From NCBI RefSeq assembly GCF_000003195.3, contig NC_012870.2:310001-374000 (forward strand): 64,000 bases of DNA, in the 5' to 3' direction. Shown in pieces: positions 9,339-20,110 of the stretch (positions within the stretch are counted from its first letter, which is position 1; each line of letters begins with the position of its first letter). The notes under the pieces are model-generated. The model was not told the DNA's origin. It did no database searches and saw only the letters and a program-made list of their open reading frames with translations. Origin of the DNA: Sorghum bicolor (lineage: Eukaryota; Streptophyta; Magnoliopsida; Poales; Poaceae). The position numbers were made by a program, and so were the translations under genes.

Positions 9339-12300
9339 ATGGATGACCGTAAGTGGATGTACGACGGTCGTAGAAGCAGATGGGATTTTGATGATGAGTG
9401 GCAGCAGAAGACCAATGAATTCTTGGAGCGTGCATTTGGCAACTCTCCAGCATTTGTTCTACAGCTGTGTCCCTGCTTCAAATGTGAAAATAGGAGAAGG
9501 CAAAACAAGGTCAATATGGGTAGACATCTTCTGCTTAATGGATTTACAAAGGGATATACCGTGTGGAGATACCATGGTGAAAGTGGCCGTATCAGAGAGG
9601 AGGTGGTGAGACCACGTCTCGAATCTTTTGATGCTGATGCTGGGGTAGCAGACATGGTAGACGATGTCTACGAAGCATGTTTCGACTCTCATGAAAGGGA
9701 CGGGATGATGGAAGATGCACGGGAGTTCTACAAGATGATGGAGTCGGCAACTAAGCCCCTCCACGAGCACTCTGAGGTTTCTCAGCTGGATACTGTTGGA
9801 CGCTTGATGGGGTTGAAGTCCGACCTAAACATGAGTCGAGAAGGTTTCGATAAGACGTTGACTGTGATTGCCAGCTTGCTTCCGAAGCCAAACAATCTGC
9901 CAGCTAACCAACACGCGGCCGAGAAAGTGCTCAAGTCCCTTAAGATGCCTTACGAGCAAATACATGCTTGCCCGAAGGGGTGTGTCCTTTTTAGGAATGA
10001 ACACGCGGATGCAACTCACTGTCCAAAGTGTAAAACCTCTAGGTTTATGGAGGTAGACTGCGGTAATGGTCAGAAGAAGCAGCTTAACATCGCCGAGAAA
10101 ATCCTACGGTACCTTCCGTTCATACCGAGGATCCAACGACTATTCATGACCGAGGATACAGCGAAGCAGATGACATGGCACAAACAGGGTAAAAGATACC
10201 ATCCTGACAAGATGGTACATCCATCCGATGGTGAAGCTTGGCGCTACTTCGATGAGAAACATCCTGACAAAGCCGGAGAGTCTCGTAACGTACGTGTTGC
10301 GATAGCAACCGATGGGTTCAATCCTTACGGGATGTCATCTGCCCCACACACATGTTGGCCCGTGTTTGTCATCCCCCTTAATCTCCCTCCTGGTATCGCC
10401 TTTCAACGACAAAATGTATTCTGTTCGTTGATCATTCCGGGTCATCCGGGGAAAAATATGGGCGTGTACATGGATCTTATTTGGGATGAATTGATAACTG
10501 CTTGGAATGATGGCGTATGGACATACGACCGGGCTACAAAGAAAAGCTTCAAAATGTATGTGTGGTACCAGTACTCCATCCATGACTTCGTGGCATACGG
10601 TTTATTTAGCGGTTGGTGTGTACACGGGAGGTTCCCATGCCCAATATGCAAGACAGATGCAAGGTTCAACTGGTTGCTGAAGGGGGGCAAGTATTCGTCG
10701 TTCGACTTACATCGTCAATTCCTCCCCCTTAACCACGCATTTCGACAAGACATCAAGAACTTTACAAAAGGTGTCAAAGTACTAGATCCTCCCCCGCACA
10801 TGTCGACACCTGCTGAGGTTCATGCTCAGATAGAAGCTCTTGTGGCCAATCCTGGAGGTGGTTTTCAGGGATATGGTGTGGAGCATATGTGGACTCATAA
10901 GTCGGGCCTGACGAGGCTACCATATGTAGATGACCTTCTTGTACCTCATTACATTGACTACATGCACACCGAAAAGAATATCGCCGAGGGCCTATTTGGA
11001 ACAATCATGGACACTGACAAGTCTAAGGACAACCCTAAGGCTAGAGTGGACATGGCAACGTTATGCGATAGGCCAAGCCAAGAAATGAGGCCTCCCGTAG
11101 GCGGAAAGAGATGGACTAGGCCTAAGGCCGATTACATGTTGACTATCCCACAAAGGAGGGAAGTGCTTCAATGGATGAAGGAACTAATGTTCCCAGATGG
11201 GTATGCAGCGAATCTGAGGAGGGGAGTGAACCTAACTACTCTTAGAGTCAACGGGATGAAGAGTCATGACTTCCATGTTTGGATTCAGCGGCTTCTTCCG
11301 GCGATGGTCCGAGGCTATGTCCCTGAGCATTTATGGCTATTGCTGGCAGAGTTGAGCTATTTCTTTCGTCAGCTTTCTGCCAAGGAGCTATCTGTCGATG
11401 TCATCAAAGGTTTGGAAAAAACGGCACCAGTGCTCCTCTGTAAGTTGGAGAAGGTCTTTCCACCTGGTTTCTTTGTGCCGATGCAGCATTTGATTGTCCA
11501 CCTCCCGTATGAGGCTCGTATGGGGGGGCCACAGCAGTACCGTTGGATGTATCCAGTCGAGAGAGTTCTGAAGACCGTACGCAAAAAATGTAGAAATAAA
11601 GCAAGACCTGAGGCTTCTATTGCACAGGCATATGTTGTGGAGGAGGTGTCAAACTTCACACAGAAATACTATACCGAGAAGCTACCCAGCGTGCACAATC
11701 CACTACCTCGATACAATGCCGGCGAAAATGAATCGACCCTCAGCCTTTTCCGAGGCCAACTCGGTACCGCAAGTGGTTGGAACACTAAGCAACTGAACAT
11801 AGAAGAGTGGCGGAAGATCATGCTATACATTTTGACCAACCTTGACGAGACCGAATCGTACAGAAAGTAAGCCCTCAAATAACTAGTTTCAATAAGCCGT
11901 CACTTTTCATTTGTACCAACCCTCTCCTCTCATTGGTACAGGGAATTCATTCGACAATCCTGGCATGAATCGAGGGATCCTACCCCGCAAGAAGAAGATA
12001 CCCTTTTTTCACAGGGTGCGGCAGGAAGCCCTGATTTTATTACGTGGTTCAAAAGAAAGGTAGTGTCCATTCCAACTCATCTTGATATTTGTAGTTCATC
12101 GTACGTTTTTCATAATATGACGATCTATCCTGGTTGACCTTACAGGGCCAAACCGATCCCTCTATGTGTGCCGAGTTGAGACAAGTTGCAATCGGTTGTG
12201 AAAAAAGGGTTAGGTCCTTTAAGGGTTATGATGTGAACGGTTATCGTTTTCACACGACAAGCTACGAACGGAGCCGGCCCAATCGGAAAACCACAAACAG

Positions 12301-12937
12301 TGGAGTGTTTGTGCCCGGCAATGATGCCCAGGACTATTACGGCAGACTTGAAGAAATATATGAACTTTCGTTCTACGGCCCTAAGGAACTTAAACCTGTC
12401 ATATTCAAATGTCATTGGTTTGACCCGGGTCGTGAAGGGGTTCGACGGACCCCAAACATTGGATTAGTCGAAGTTCGACGGGATTCCGTGTATTCAGGAA
12501 CAGATGTCTACATTGTGGCTCAACAGGCCGTGCAAGTTTATTACTTGCCATATGCTTGCCAAACCAAAACGTGTCTTCAGGGTTGGGATATTGTGCATAA
12601 GGTAGCGCCACACGGTAAACTACCTGTGCCAATCGATGAGGATTACAACTTGATCGACCCAAACACATATGATGGAGAGTTCTTTCAAGAAGAAGGGCTA
12701 CCAGGGAGATTTGTGATAGAGTTACCTGACGCGCTTGAAATGGATGTAGACAACGAAATACCTACGGACGAGGACGAAGCTGGAGATGAGGTCACAAATG
12801 AGGGAGACTTACAAATGCTTGAGCGATTACTCTTAGGGAACGATGATGAAGACAACAATCCTCCTACGGATAGTTTTGATTATTTGGACAATGTTGATAG
12901 TGACGGCGAGAGTTATGATCCAAATAATACCATGTAA
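9339..12937 (+). CDS. tnp2: TNP2-type CACTA transposase (3 coding exons, 1145 aa)
   Basis: Exons 9339-11866, 11942-12059 and 12146-12937 join in frame with GT-AG introns, giving 1146 codons including the stop. The protein would cut and join the CACTA ends in the nucleus. The N-terminus (MDDRKWMYDGRRSRWDF) is the transposase-associated domain with a CPCFKC cysteine pair. A CPKGC...CPKCK zinc-binding-like cluster lies near residues 210-230. The core Transposase_21 region carries candidate catalytic acids D325 in ATDGFNP, D416 in IHDFVAYG and E545 in HTEKN. The end of exon 1 matches the DUF4218 region (GYVPEHLWLLLAELSYFFR). Exon 2 supplies the typical DFITWFK join, and exon 3 the DUF4216 region (VIFKCHWFDP, VYYLPYAC) followed by an acidic tail. 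The ATG is the first in frame with the conserved N-terminus. No stop or frameshift was seen. The catalytic assignments are inferred from family position. Confidence 0.92.
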
Positions 12938-13060
12938 TACTATGTTCTTCGTATATTTGCACAATGTTTATAGTTTTAATTTTTTACATTCTGTAATGAT
13001 TTTACTAATGATTTCACTGATGAGTTGCGATTTTGTTTAATTGCAGGTGATCAAAAGAAG

Positions 13061-15218
13061 ATGGTGAGCAGCCGTGCCACGCGTCAGAGGGAGGTGTCCT
13101 CCCTTTACAGGGGTGGCGAGGAGGACAGGACCGGCACGGGGAGCAGCAGGAGGACTGCTAGGAGGCCCCGCGTGCCCAAGGGCAAGGGCAAGGGGCGGCG
13201 GCCGTGGGCGTCGACTACGGACTCTGAGCGTGAGTTGGAGGAGGAGGTCCCACACAGGGAGTTGGTGGACGAGGAGGTGCCGCCGAGGACCGACGAGGCC
13301 GAGGATGGGGACCAGGGCGAGGACGACGAGAGGCTGGTGGGCGTGGACGGGGACGGGGACGAGGACCTGGACGGGGACGGGGCTGGGTCCGCCACTTCCA
13401 CTGTGTACTTGCGAGGTCCCGCGAGCCTCCCGCCGGTTCCCCACCAGCAGCACAAGGGAGTGCTTTGCCCCGATGGGCAAACGTAAGTAACTCTTCATAT
13501 TTTGTCCCGATGTTATCACCAATTTTAAATTTGAAAGATTTTGTCCATACTAATATTTTATCTTGCTTGTGCAGGAACTGGATAGTTATGTCGGGTGGTC
13601 AGACACGCTCCCCCAACGGCGTCCTAGGTCTTCTTGTCAGGAAGTATTTCCCTGGCATTGTCACTTACAAAGGCAAGAGGGAGCCGGCCTACACTGCTGC
13701 CCACTACTTACAAGGCGAAGACAACGAGTACGGCAACGCGTTGGAGCACGTGTTTCACGACTTTTGGGTAAGCCGTCGTCGCTCAAACTTGTGCCTATTC
13801 CGAGCATGTGACTAAGGATGCATCACATTTGTATGCAGACTTTCTTCAGACCAATGGCGGGATTTGAGGAGCGGGCGGAAGAAGTGTTGAAGAAGTCCGC
13901 CAGAAAGCGAATCGTCGACATGCATCACGAGGCGAAACACCAGTGCGTGATCAACTACTACGGGTCCAAGTTGGGGCAAAAGGTCTCCATACAAGACGCT
14001 AGAGAGATGGAGCTGACCCGAGAACAGTACCTTGAGGTAGACAGTGACAAAAGTTTGTTACTTCTGAGCTTTTCATTATGTTTCATGTAACCTTGAGGTA
14101 GACAGTAACCTTGTTATATGCCATGTAGGTGCCCGCCACGTGGTGCATGAACGATAAACCGTGCTGGGAGATGATCGTGGACAGGTGGTTCACAGAGGAG
14201 TATAAGGAAAAGCACAGGCTTCTACGGCAACGACGTCTGGCGATGGGAGGTCCAGCACACCATCAAGGCAGCCGCAACCTCACCGTCTACAAAGAAAGAT
14301 GGGTACGCGCAGCCTTTTATACATTGTCATGCTATATTGTGCCACAAACTAATCATCTCTTTTTCCTTGCAGATGGCGGCACACCCAGGGCAGGAGTGCA
14401 ATGACTTTGGGGCATTCTGCATGGCCCACAAGGGCAAGTACTCCTCCAACGTCACCTACAGCCTCAACGACCCGCCCACGGCCTACAGCAACCCGAACGT
14501 GTACAAGAAGGTCCACGACTACACGGCGGCGGCACAGAAGGTCCATGGGCCAGACTTCGATCCGTTCACTCAGCCCATTGATCCAGAAGTCGTGATGGCG
14601 GTGGGAGGAGGCAAGAAGCACGGACGGTTGTGGATCGCCGACAGCTGCATCGACAGCTCCGGGCTCTCTCTCTCCAAGATTCGTTCAGAGAGCGCGACCA
14701 GTGGCCTCACTATCCGCACCCGGCCGAGCCCTGCACAGACACGTGTTGATGAACTCCAGGTTATTCCATTTCTCAGGAAATTTTCTTTATTACATTTCCC
14801 GGAGGAGTTACTAAAACATGGGATTCAAATTTTGTAGGCCCGACTAGAGGAGTCAGAGCGACAACGGCAGGCGGATGCGGCTGCGTTTCGGGCCCAACAG
14901 GAAACCCAGGCGAAGCAGCTAGCGGAGCTCATGAACTTTCTCCAAACCTCGGCCCCCAACCTGCCAGCATCGCTGCTAGCGGCTTTCGCTCCACCTCAAC
15001 CTACCCCTGTGAGTATACTCTTGCATTCAATTGAGCTTTGCTTGTGGATTTGTAACCCGTCTTAACACATAGAACGCGCCACCTAAACCTATTCCTTTGT
15101 GCAGCCGGCTTCGGCGGGATCGAACCCAATGCCGCCACTTTCACCGGATGTGCAGCAGCAGCAGCCGGGCATGGAGCAGCCGGGCATGGAGCAGCAGCAG
15201 CAGCCGCCTCACCTTTGA
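13061..15218 (+). CDS. TNPA-like CACTA protein, Transposase_24 family (7 exons, 552 aa)
   Basis: Seven exons keep frame: 13061-13482, 13575-13767, 13839-14036, 14129-14302, 14373-14759, 14838-15008 and 15105-15218, all with GT-AG introns. The protein matches the plant Ptta/En/Spm Transposase_24 type. It has a charged basic/acidic N-terminus, an NGVLGLLVRKYFPGIV block, a W-rich VPATWCMNDKPCWEMIVDRW block, the hallmark RRLAMGGPAHHQGSRNL, a coiled-coil-like ARLEESERQRQADAAAFRAQ segment, and a Gln/Pro-rich C-terminus with two PGMEQ repeats. Proteins of this type bind the subterminal repeats and assist the TNP2 transposase. An acceptor TTAATTGCAG lies 14 nt before the ATG, so the transcript probably has an upstream leader, possibly shared with TNP2. 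No disruption was seen. Confidence 0.87.
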
Positions 15219-15524
15219 TGATCTAGTCGTGTGGTACTTTTTCATGGCCGTATGTTGCAACTAGACTTGTGGAACTTCTAGTACTTGTGATATATATTTG
15301 TGATGGATTGTTCGACCTTTTGGAGTGTTGGAATCTTGTGATGGATAGTTGGACAATGGATTTTATATATATTTGTGAGAAATGTGTCATATGAGTGCAA
15401 TTCTGTGATGTATGTGATGCTTTGGACCATATATGTGCTGTTTTGGATCATATATGTGATATATGTGTATTGGATCATGTATTAGAATGAAGAAACAGAA
15501 ATTAAAAAAAAAGAAATGGTCAGT

Positions 15525-16210
15525 ATACCGAGAGCCACGCTCGGTGTATCTGGGGAATGGTCATTTCACCGAGCACCACCCTCGGTATACCTGGGAACAT
15601 TTTACCTCGTTCCCCAGATACACCGAGGGGCAAAAGGCTCTCGGTGCAACGACCATAGGTCTACCGAGGGCTGAGTACCAAAACCCTCGGTACAATATAT
15701 GTACCGAGGGTTCCATCTCGCTCTCGGTGTCTTTTAATTTAATAGTTTTCAGGCCAGCGTGCTAATATCTACCGGGGGGGAACAAAGCCCTCGGTACAAT
15801 GTTGTACCGAGGGTTCTCTCTCTCTCTCGGTGAAATTTATTTAAATAGGTTTCAGATTTTAAAAACCCCGACAGCTGGGACCCATTTATAAACATCTACC
15901 GGGGGGCAACTACGCCCTCGGTAGAACATTAGCACCGAGGGTTTACTTCTCTGCTCTCGGTGTAAGTGGAGTCGACGGCAACGCTAACGAAGGGAAAGAA
16001 GGTAACGCCGTCATCTGCTAGTTTTGTACCGAGGGGCAGATTTGCCCTCGGTGGACTATTGTACCGAGGGGCTGGTATCCAGCTCTCGGTGGACTTAGTT
16101 CATCGACTAAATTTTTACCGAGCAAAACTCACCGAGCGATACGCTCGGTAGACGGTGTACCGAGCGGCTTTGTTAATCCACCGAGCGTTTGTGGCGCTCG
16201 GTGGATGTCG
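15525..16210. repeat. CACTA right subterminal repeats
   Basis: About twenty ACCGAG/CTCGGT words in both orientations (for example TACCGAGAGCC, CACCGAGGG, CCCTCGGTAC), with many paired as inverted couples 15-25 bp apart. They continue to the right terminal inverted repeat. This is the counterpart of the left array. Confidence 0.88.
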
Positions 16211-16224
16211 GCTGTGCAGTAGTG

Positions 16225-17350
16225 TAGGAGCGCTGTACTGTTATTCCATTTTAATCTCAATCTGCTGTGGTTGTTTAATTTGTGCTGTACTACTTACGAA
16301 CCATGAGTCTCTAGTCACTTTCGTTATATGTCCTCGTGTGTTCAATCATCTATCGTCTCTGTCACACTGCACAGGCAGCATATATAATCTGATCGATCCA
16401 GGAGCTAGCTAGACTGAATTGAACACGCACATATATATGTCGGCGTTATTTACTTTTGCATCTGATGCTCGATCTGGATAAACTTGAATCGTATCTGTTA
16501 GCAACTAGCTAGGAATAAGTAAACAACTTAGGCCTAAGATAATGAGAAAAAGTAACTATATATGGCTCATGATCAGCTCCCAGCTGATTGAGGTATATAT
16601 GTTGTTAATGTTACTACTACTGGCTAGCTATACCTAGCTACTACATTCTATTCCATGCAAGATAGATCCTCCTTTTGTGATTGTAGGTAGTTAGGTGGTA
16701 GTGTCATGAAGCACCGCACTAAGATCTATAGGATCTGAACAAGAGCAACATAATGCAAAAATATAATGGATGAATCAATCAGATGTGTCATCTTGATCAT
16801 CCTCCACTCTGAACCAGCAATCATCATGCAGGATTGGAATGAATATAACAACCCTTAATTACCTTTAATTATATATGTAGAGTAAATTAAATTATTAGCA
16901 CACCGGCCAATTAAGCTACGGCAGCTACGATCGAGATTCAGTGCGTGTGTTCATCATTCATTAAGTTGACCCCAAATCTTATCTCTACCGATCACTACGT
17001 ACGTCTCTTTAAATTTGGTGTGCTGCCATCCACGTCAGAAAAACACCATGCATGTTTCCGCGCGCAGGTGGCTGCATGTACTGCACCTGCACGCAACACA
17101 CACTGGATGCCTGTTTGGGAGAGGAGAAGGTCAAGCTCCCCAAATAAGATTGCTTCTTTAAGCTGACAAAAGCTCTAAAAACTATACTTTTGTACTAAAA
17201 GTAGATATATATATAGCCTCTCCTTCAAGGTGTCAGCAACAGTTTCCTCAAGTCGCTAGCTATCGTGTATGCGAGAGAAGAAATAAAAATAAAAATAAAA
17301 ATAGAACCGGTCGATGCAAAGAAACAAAAGAGTCGTGTGTATGTGTGTGT
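16225..17350. other. Intergenic, nothing recognised
   Basis: AT-rich DNA with CTAGCTAG and ATATAT words and an AAATA pentanucleotide run near 17280-17300. No coding pattern, RNA gene or element end was seen. Confidence 0.5.
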
Positions 17351-17960
17351 GAGAGTTATTAGGGTCTAAGTGAGACTATCTAGTATCCCGTTTCTAACAA
17401 GTTATTTTTCTGGTCTCTCTTAATTTCCTCCATGTCCGTAGCAAGGTAGCTACCTTGTTTGGAGAGTTATTGGGATTTAAGCGAGACTATCTAGTATCCC
17501 GTTGCAAACGAGTTTTTTTTTTTTTTTGACCCTCTTAGCAAGCTAGCTACCTACCTTGTTCGGAGAGTTATTGGGGGTCTAAGCAAGACTATCTAGTATC
17601 CCGATGCTAACAACAAGTTATCTTATACTCTTATAAAGCTAAACTCCACTAGAGAATTCTCTAAACATGCAAGCTATCCACATCAACAATGCACGAGAAC
17701 TTGCAATTATAGCCAACTAGCACATATAATTATGATAATTATCTGTTCATCCACTAACATGCATTTAGTTGGCCAGCCAAACCATTCACTAAAATTAATT
17801 TAAGATAGTTGCATCCATATAACTATAAATATAAATAGTCTAATTTCTTTTTAAATTATCTGGAATCTCCGTAGCAACGCGCGGGGTATTCTCCTAGTAT
17901 TTTCGGATCTCTCTTTCCTCAATGTCGTCCCTAGCAAGCTAGCTATGTTGTTTGGGACAC
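17351..17960. repeat. Tandem repeat of about 100-110 bp units, interrupted by a Helitron-like insert
   Basis: Units start at 17351, 17462 and 17563 with GAGAGTTATT(A/G)GGGTCTAAG or a close variant, and share GAGACTATCTAGTATCCCG. Each ends in a segment like TAGCAAGCTAGCTACCTTGTT. The third unit is split: its first half ends at AACAAGTTA (17620), and its second half resumes at 17898 with TATTTTCGGATCTCTCTTTC and GTCCCTAGCAAGCTAGC. Units differ by substitutions and small indels. There is no coding capacity. Confidence 0.82.
17621..17897 (+). mobile_element. 277-bp non-autonomous Helitron-like element
   Basis: The insert begins TCTTATACTCTTATAAAGC and ends CGTAGCAACGCGCGGGGTAT followed by TCTCCTAG. 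These fit plant Helitron ends: 5' TC, and 3' CTAG preceded by a GC-rich (imperfect) hairpin. The flanking bases are A on the left (17620) and T on the right (17898), as expected for Helitron insertion between A and T without target duplication. Removing it restores the tandem-repeat unit it sits in, which is strong support. No helicase is encoded, so it would depend on an autonomous partner. Confidence 0.8.
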
Positions 17961-18352
17961 CTTCAGAGCAGTTTCTCAGCTCCCCCCCCCCCCCCAAAAA
18001 AAAAAACTTCTCTTGGGGATGCTTTTTTTTGTGCAGCTCCCCCGACCAACAAAGCCATGATGCCATATGTAAGTTTCTTAATAATTGGATTGAAGCAGCA
18101 AAATTGAAAAAAAAAAAGGGTAGAACAATGAAGCAGATTAATGGTGAGCAAATAAATTAAGCGCACCAACAATAAAATATGAAAAGGCCGGGAAATGCAA
18201 ACAAACTAAAGAGAGAACAAGCTGCATGCGTACGTTGTAGACAGACAGAGTGGCAGCAGGGGTGTGACAATAGGAGTGAGAATCAGCGAGAGAGGCATGC
18301 CTGGCCGGCCCCATCCTATGTCTACACAAGGTATGCATGCGACGTACGTACG

Positions 18353-18379
18353 TGACACTACTACTAGCTAGTAGTGTCA
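18353..18379. repeat. Palindrome upstream of the MATE gene
   Basis: CTACTAGCTAGTAG (18361-18374) is a perfect palindrome, flanked by TGACACTA and TGTCA that extend the symmetry with a 3-nt slip. It lies about 280 bp before the MATE start codon. A regulatory role is only a possibility. Confidence 0.5.
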
Positions 18380-18655
18380 GCGATGGAGCGTGACACTACA
18401 CAAGGTATGCATGTAGCTGTAATCCATCCATCTCTGGCATGCAGATGGAGATGGTATGTACGTAGTATCTGCGTGCGCCTGCAGCAGATAGCTAGAACCG
18501 AACCGAACCGTTGCTGGCCGTTAATTACGATCCATCATCATCGCAGCGCAGGCAGCATGCACCATATGTATACTAGTCGTATTATTGTGTAGGTGCTGTA
18601 ACCCCAACAAACTCTGCGCTCACGCGCATCTGCTTTGCTTCGTCATCCATCGGCC

Positions 18656-20110
18656 ATGACGACACCACCGCCACCCAAGCATGAGCCGCATGGCCTCGCC
18701 GCTGTTGCGGCCGAGGTGCGCGCGCAGCGCGGCATCGCGCTCCCGCTCATCGGCATGAACCTCACCTGGTTCGCCAAGCAGGCCGTCACCACCGCCTTCC
18801 TGGGCCGCCTCGGCGACCTCCAGCTGGCCGCCGGCACGCTCGGCTACAGCTTCGCCAACGTCACCGGCTTCGCCGTCCTCACCGGCCTCTGCGGCGCCAT
18901 GGAGCCCATCTGCGGCCAGGCGCACGGCGCGGGGAACGTCGCCCTCCTGCGCGGGACGCTGCTCAGGGCCACGCTCATGCTCCTCGCCGCCTCCGTCCCC
19001 ATCGCGCTCCTCTGGACGCGCGTCGACGCCGTCCTGCTGCGCTTCGGCCAGCAGCCCGACATCGCCGACACGGCCAGGACCTACGTGCTCTGCCTCCTCC
19101 CGGACCTCGCCGTCACCTCCGTGCTCAACCCGCTCAAGGCCTACCTCAGCGCGCAGGAGGTGACGCTGCCCACGCTGTTCGCCGCCGCGCTGGCGCTGGC
19201 GCTCCACATCCCGCTCACCGTCTCGCTCTCCGCCAGGATGGGCGTCAGGGGAGTGGCCGCGGCAGTCTGGCTCAGCGACCTCGCCCTCGCGCTCATGCTC
19301 GCCGCCTACGTGCTCGCCCACGAGCTCCGGCGGGGGACGACGACCAAGCCACCAACACCAACACCAACACCTGCCTCCCCGACGTCGTCGCTCCTCCGTC
19401 TCGCCGTCCCCTGCTGCCTCAACACCTGCCTCGAGTGGTGGTCCTACGAGATCCTGGTGCTCCTCACGGGCCGCCTCCCCGACGCCCGCCGCATGGTGGC
19501 CGTCGTCGCCGTCACCCTCAACTTCGACTACCTGCTGTTCGCCGCCATGCTGTCGCTGTCCGTCAGCGCGTCGGTGCGCGTCTCCAACGAGCTGGGCGCC
19601 GGGGACGCCGCCCTGGCGCGCCGCGCCGCAAGGGTGTCCGTCGCGGGCGGCTTGGCGGCGGGCCTCGCCGGCGGCCTGCTCATGCTGGCGGCGCGCCGGC
19701 CGTGGCCCCGCATATACACCCGCAGCCCGGAGGTGCGGGACGGCGTGGGCCGGGCCATGAAGGTCATGGCCATGCTGGAGGTGGTCAACTTCCCGCTCAA
19801 CGTCTGCGGCGGCATCGTGCGGGGCACGGCGCGCCCGCTGCTGGGCATGTACGCCGTCGTCGGTGGCTTCTACGTGGTGGCGCTGCCGGTCGGCGTCGCG
19901 CTCGGGTTCAAGGCCCGCCTCGGACTCGAGGGACTGCTGGCCGGCTTCCTGCTGGGCGCCGCCGTCAGCCTGGCGGTGCTCGTCACGGTCATCGTGTGCA
20001 TGGACTGGGCGGCAGAGGCAGACAAGGCGCGGACCAGGGCAGGGGATGCCGGTGCCGGTCGTGTCGAGCCGTCGGCGACCAAGGCGCCGGTGGAATCGGA
20101 GGCTTGCTAG
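18656..20110 (+). CDS. MATE/DETOXIFICATION-type efflux transporter (484 aa, intronless)
   Basis: One open frame from ATG 18656 to TAG 20110. It encodes a multi-pass membrane protein of the plant MATE (DTX) family, which exports organic cations, metabolites or hormones in exchange for protons. Visible features are PLIGMNLTWFAKQAV entering the first helix, the signature CGAMEPICGQAHGAG around residues 79-93, a Pro/Thr-rich linker (TKPPTPTPTPASPTSS) between the two six-helix halves, ASVRVSNELGAGD in the second half, and the CGGIVRGTARPLLG motif. The length is normal for the family. Being intronless and carrying this linker suggests the DTX48-56-like clade of plasma-membrane or endosomal members. 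The start is the first ATG in frame; a TTG further upstream is not a plausible plant start. GC content is extreme at third positions, as in other grass intronless genes. The substrate cannot be read from the sequence. Confidence 0.94.
   Translation: MTTPPPPKHEPHGLAAVAAEVRAQRGIALPLIGMNLTWFAKQAVTTAFLGRLGDLQLAAGTLGYSFANVTGFAVLTGLCGAMEPICGQAHGAGNVALLRGTLLRATLMLLAASVPIALLWTRVDAVLLRFGQQPDIADTARTYVLCLLPDLAVTSVLNPLKAYLSAQEVTLPTLFAAALALALHIPLTVSLSARMGVRGVAAAVWLSDLALALMLAAYVLAHELRRGTTTKPPTPTPTPASPTSSLLRLAVPCCLNTCLEWWSYEILVLLTGRLPDARRMVAVVAVTLNFDYLLFAAMLSLSVSASVRVSNELGAGDAALARRAARVSVAGGLAAGLAGGLLMLAARRPWPRIYTRSPEVRDGVGRAMKVMAMLEVVNFPLNVCGGIVRGTARPLLGMYAVVGGFYVVALPVGVALGFKARLGLEGLLAGFLLGAAVSLAVLVTVIVCMDWAAEADKARTRAGDAGAGRVEPSATKAPVESEAC

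Larger units (their letters stand above)
7203..16224 (+). mobile_element. CACTA (En/Spm) DNA transposon, about 9.0 kb, coding-complete
   Basis: The right end at 16224 reads, on the minus strand, CACTACTGCACAGCCGACAT followed by CCACCGAGCGC, a canonical CACTA terminus. The left end near 7203 reads CACTGCCAGTGCATCT followed by CCACCGAGAGC. Both ends carry dense arrays of the subterminal word ACCGAG/CTCGGT (7219-7900 and 15525-16210), which in this superfamily bind the TNPA-type protein. Between them lie two plus-strand genes, a TNP2-type transposase (9339-12937) and a TNPA-like gene (13061-15218), both open through all predicted splice junctions. The 3-bp flanks differ (TTG on the left, TAG on the right) and the left terminus aligns poorly outside CCACCGAG. 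The left end is therefore probably eroded, and present mobility is uncertain. Confidence 0.93.
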
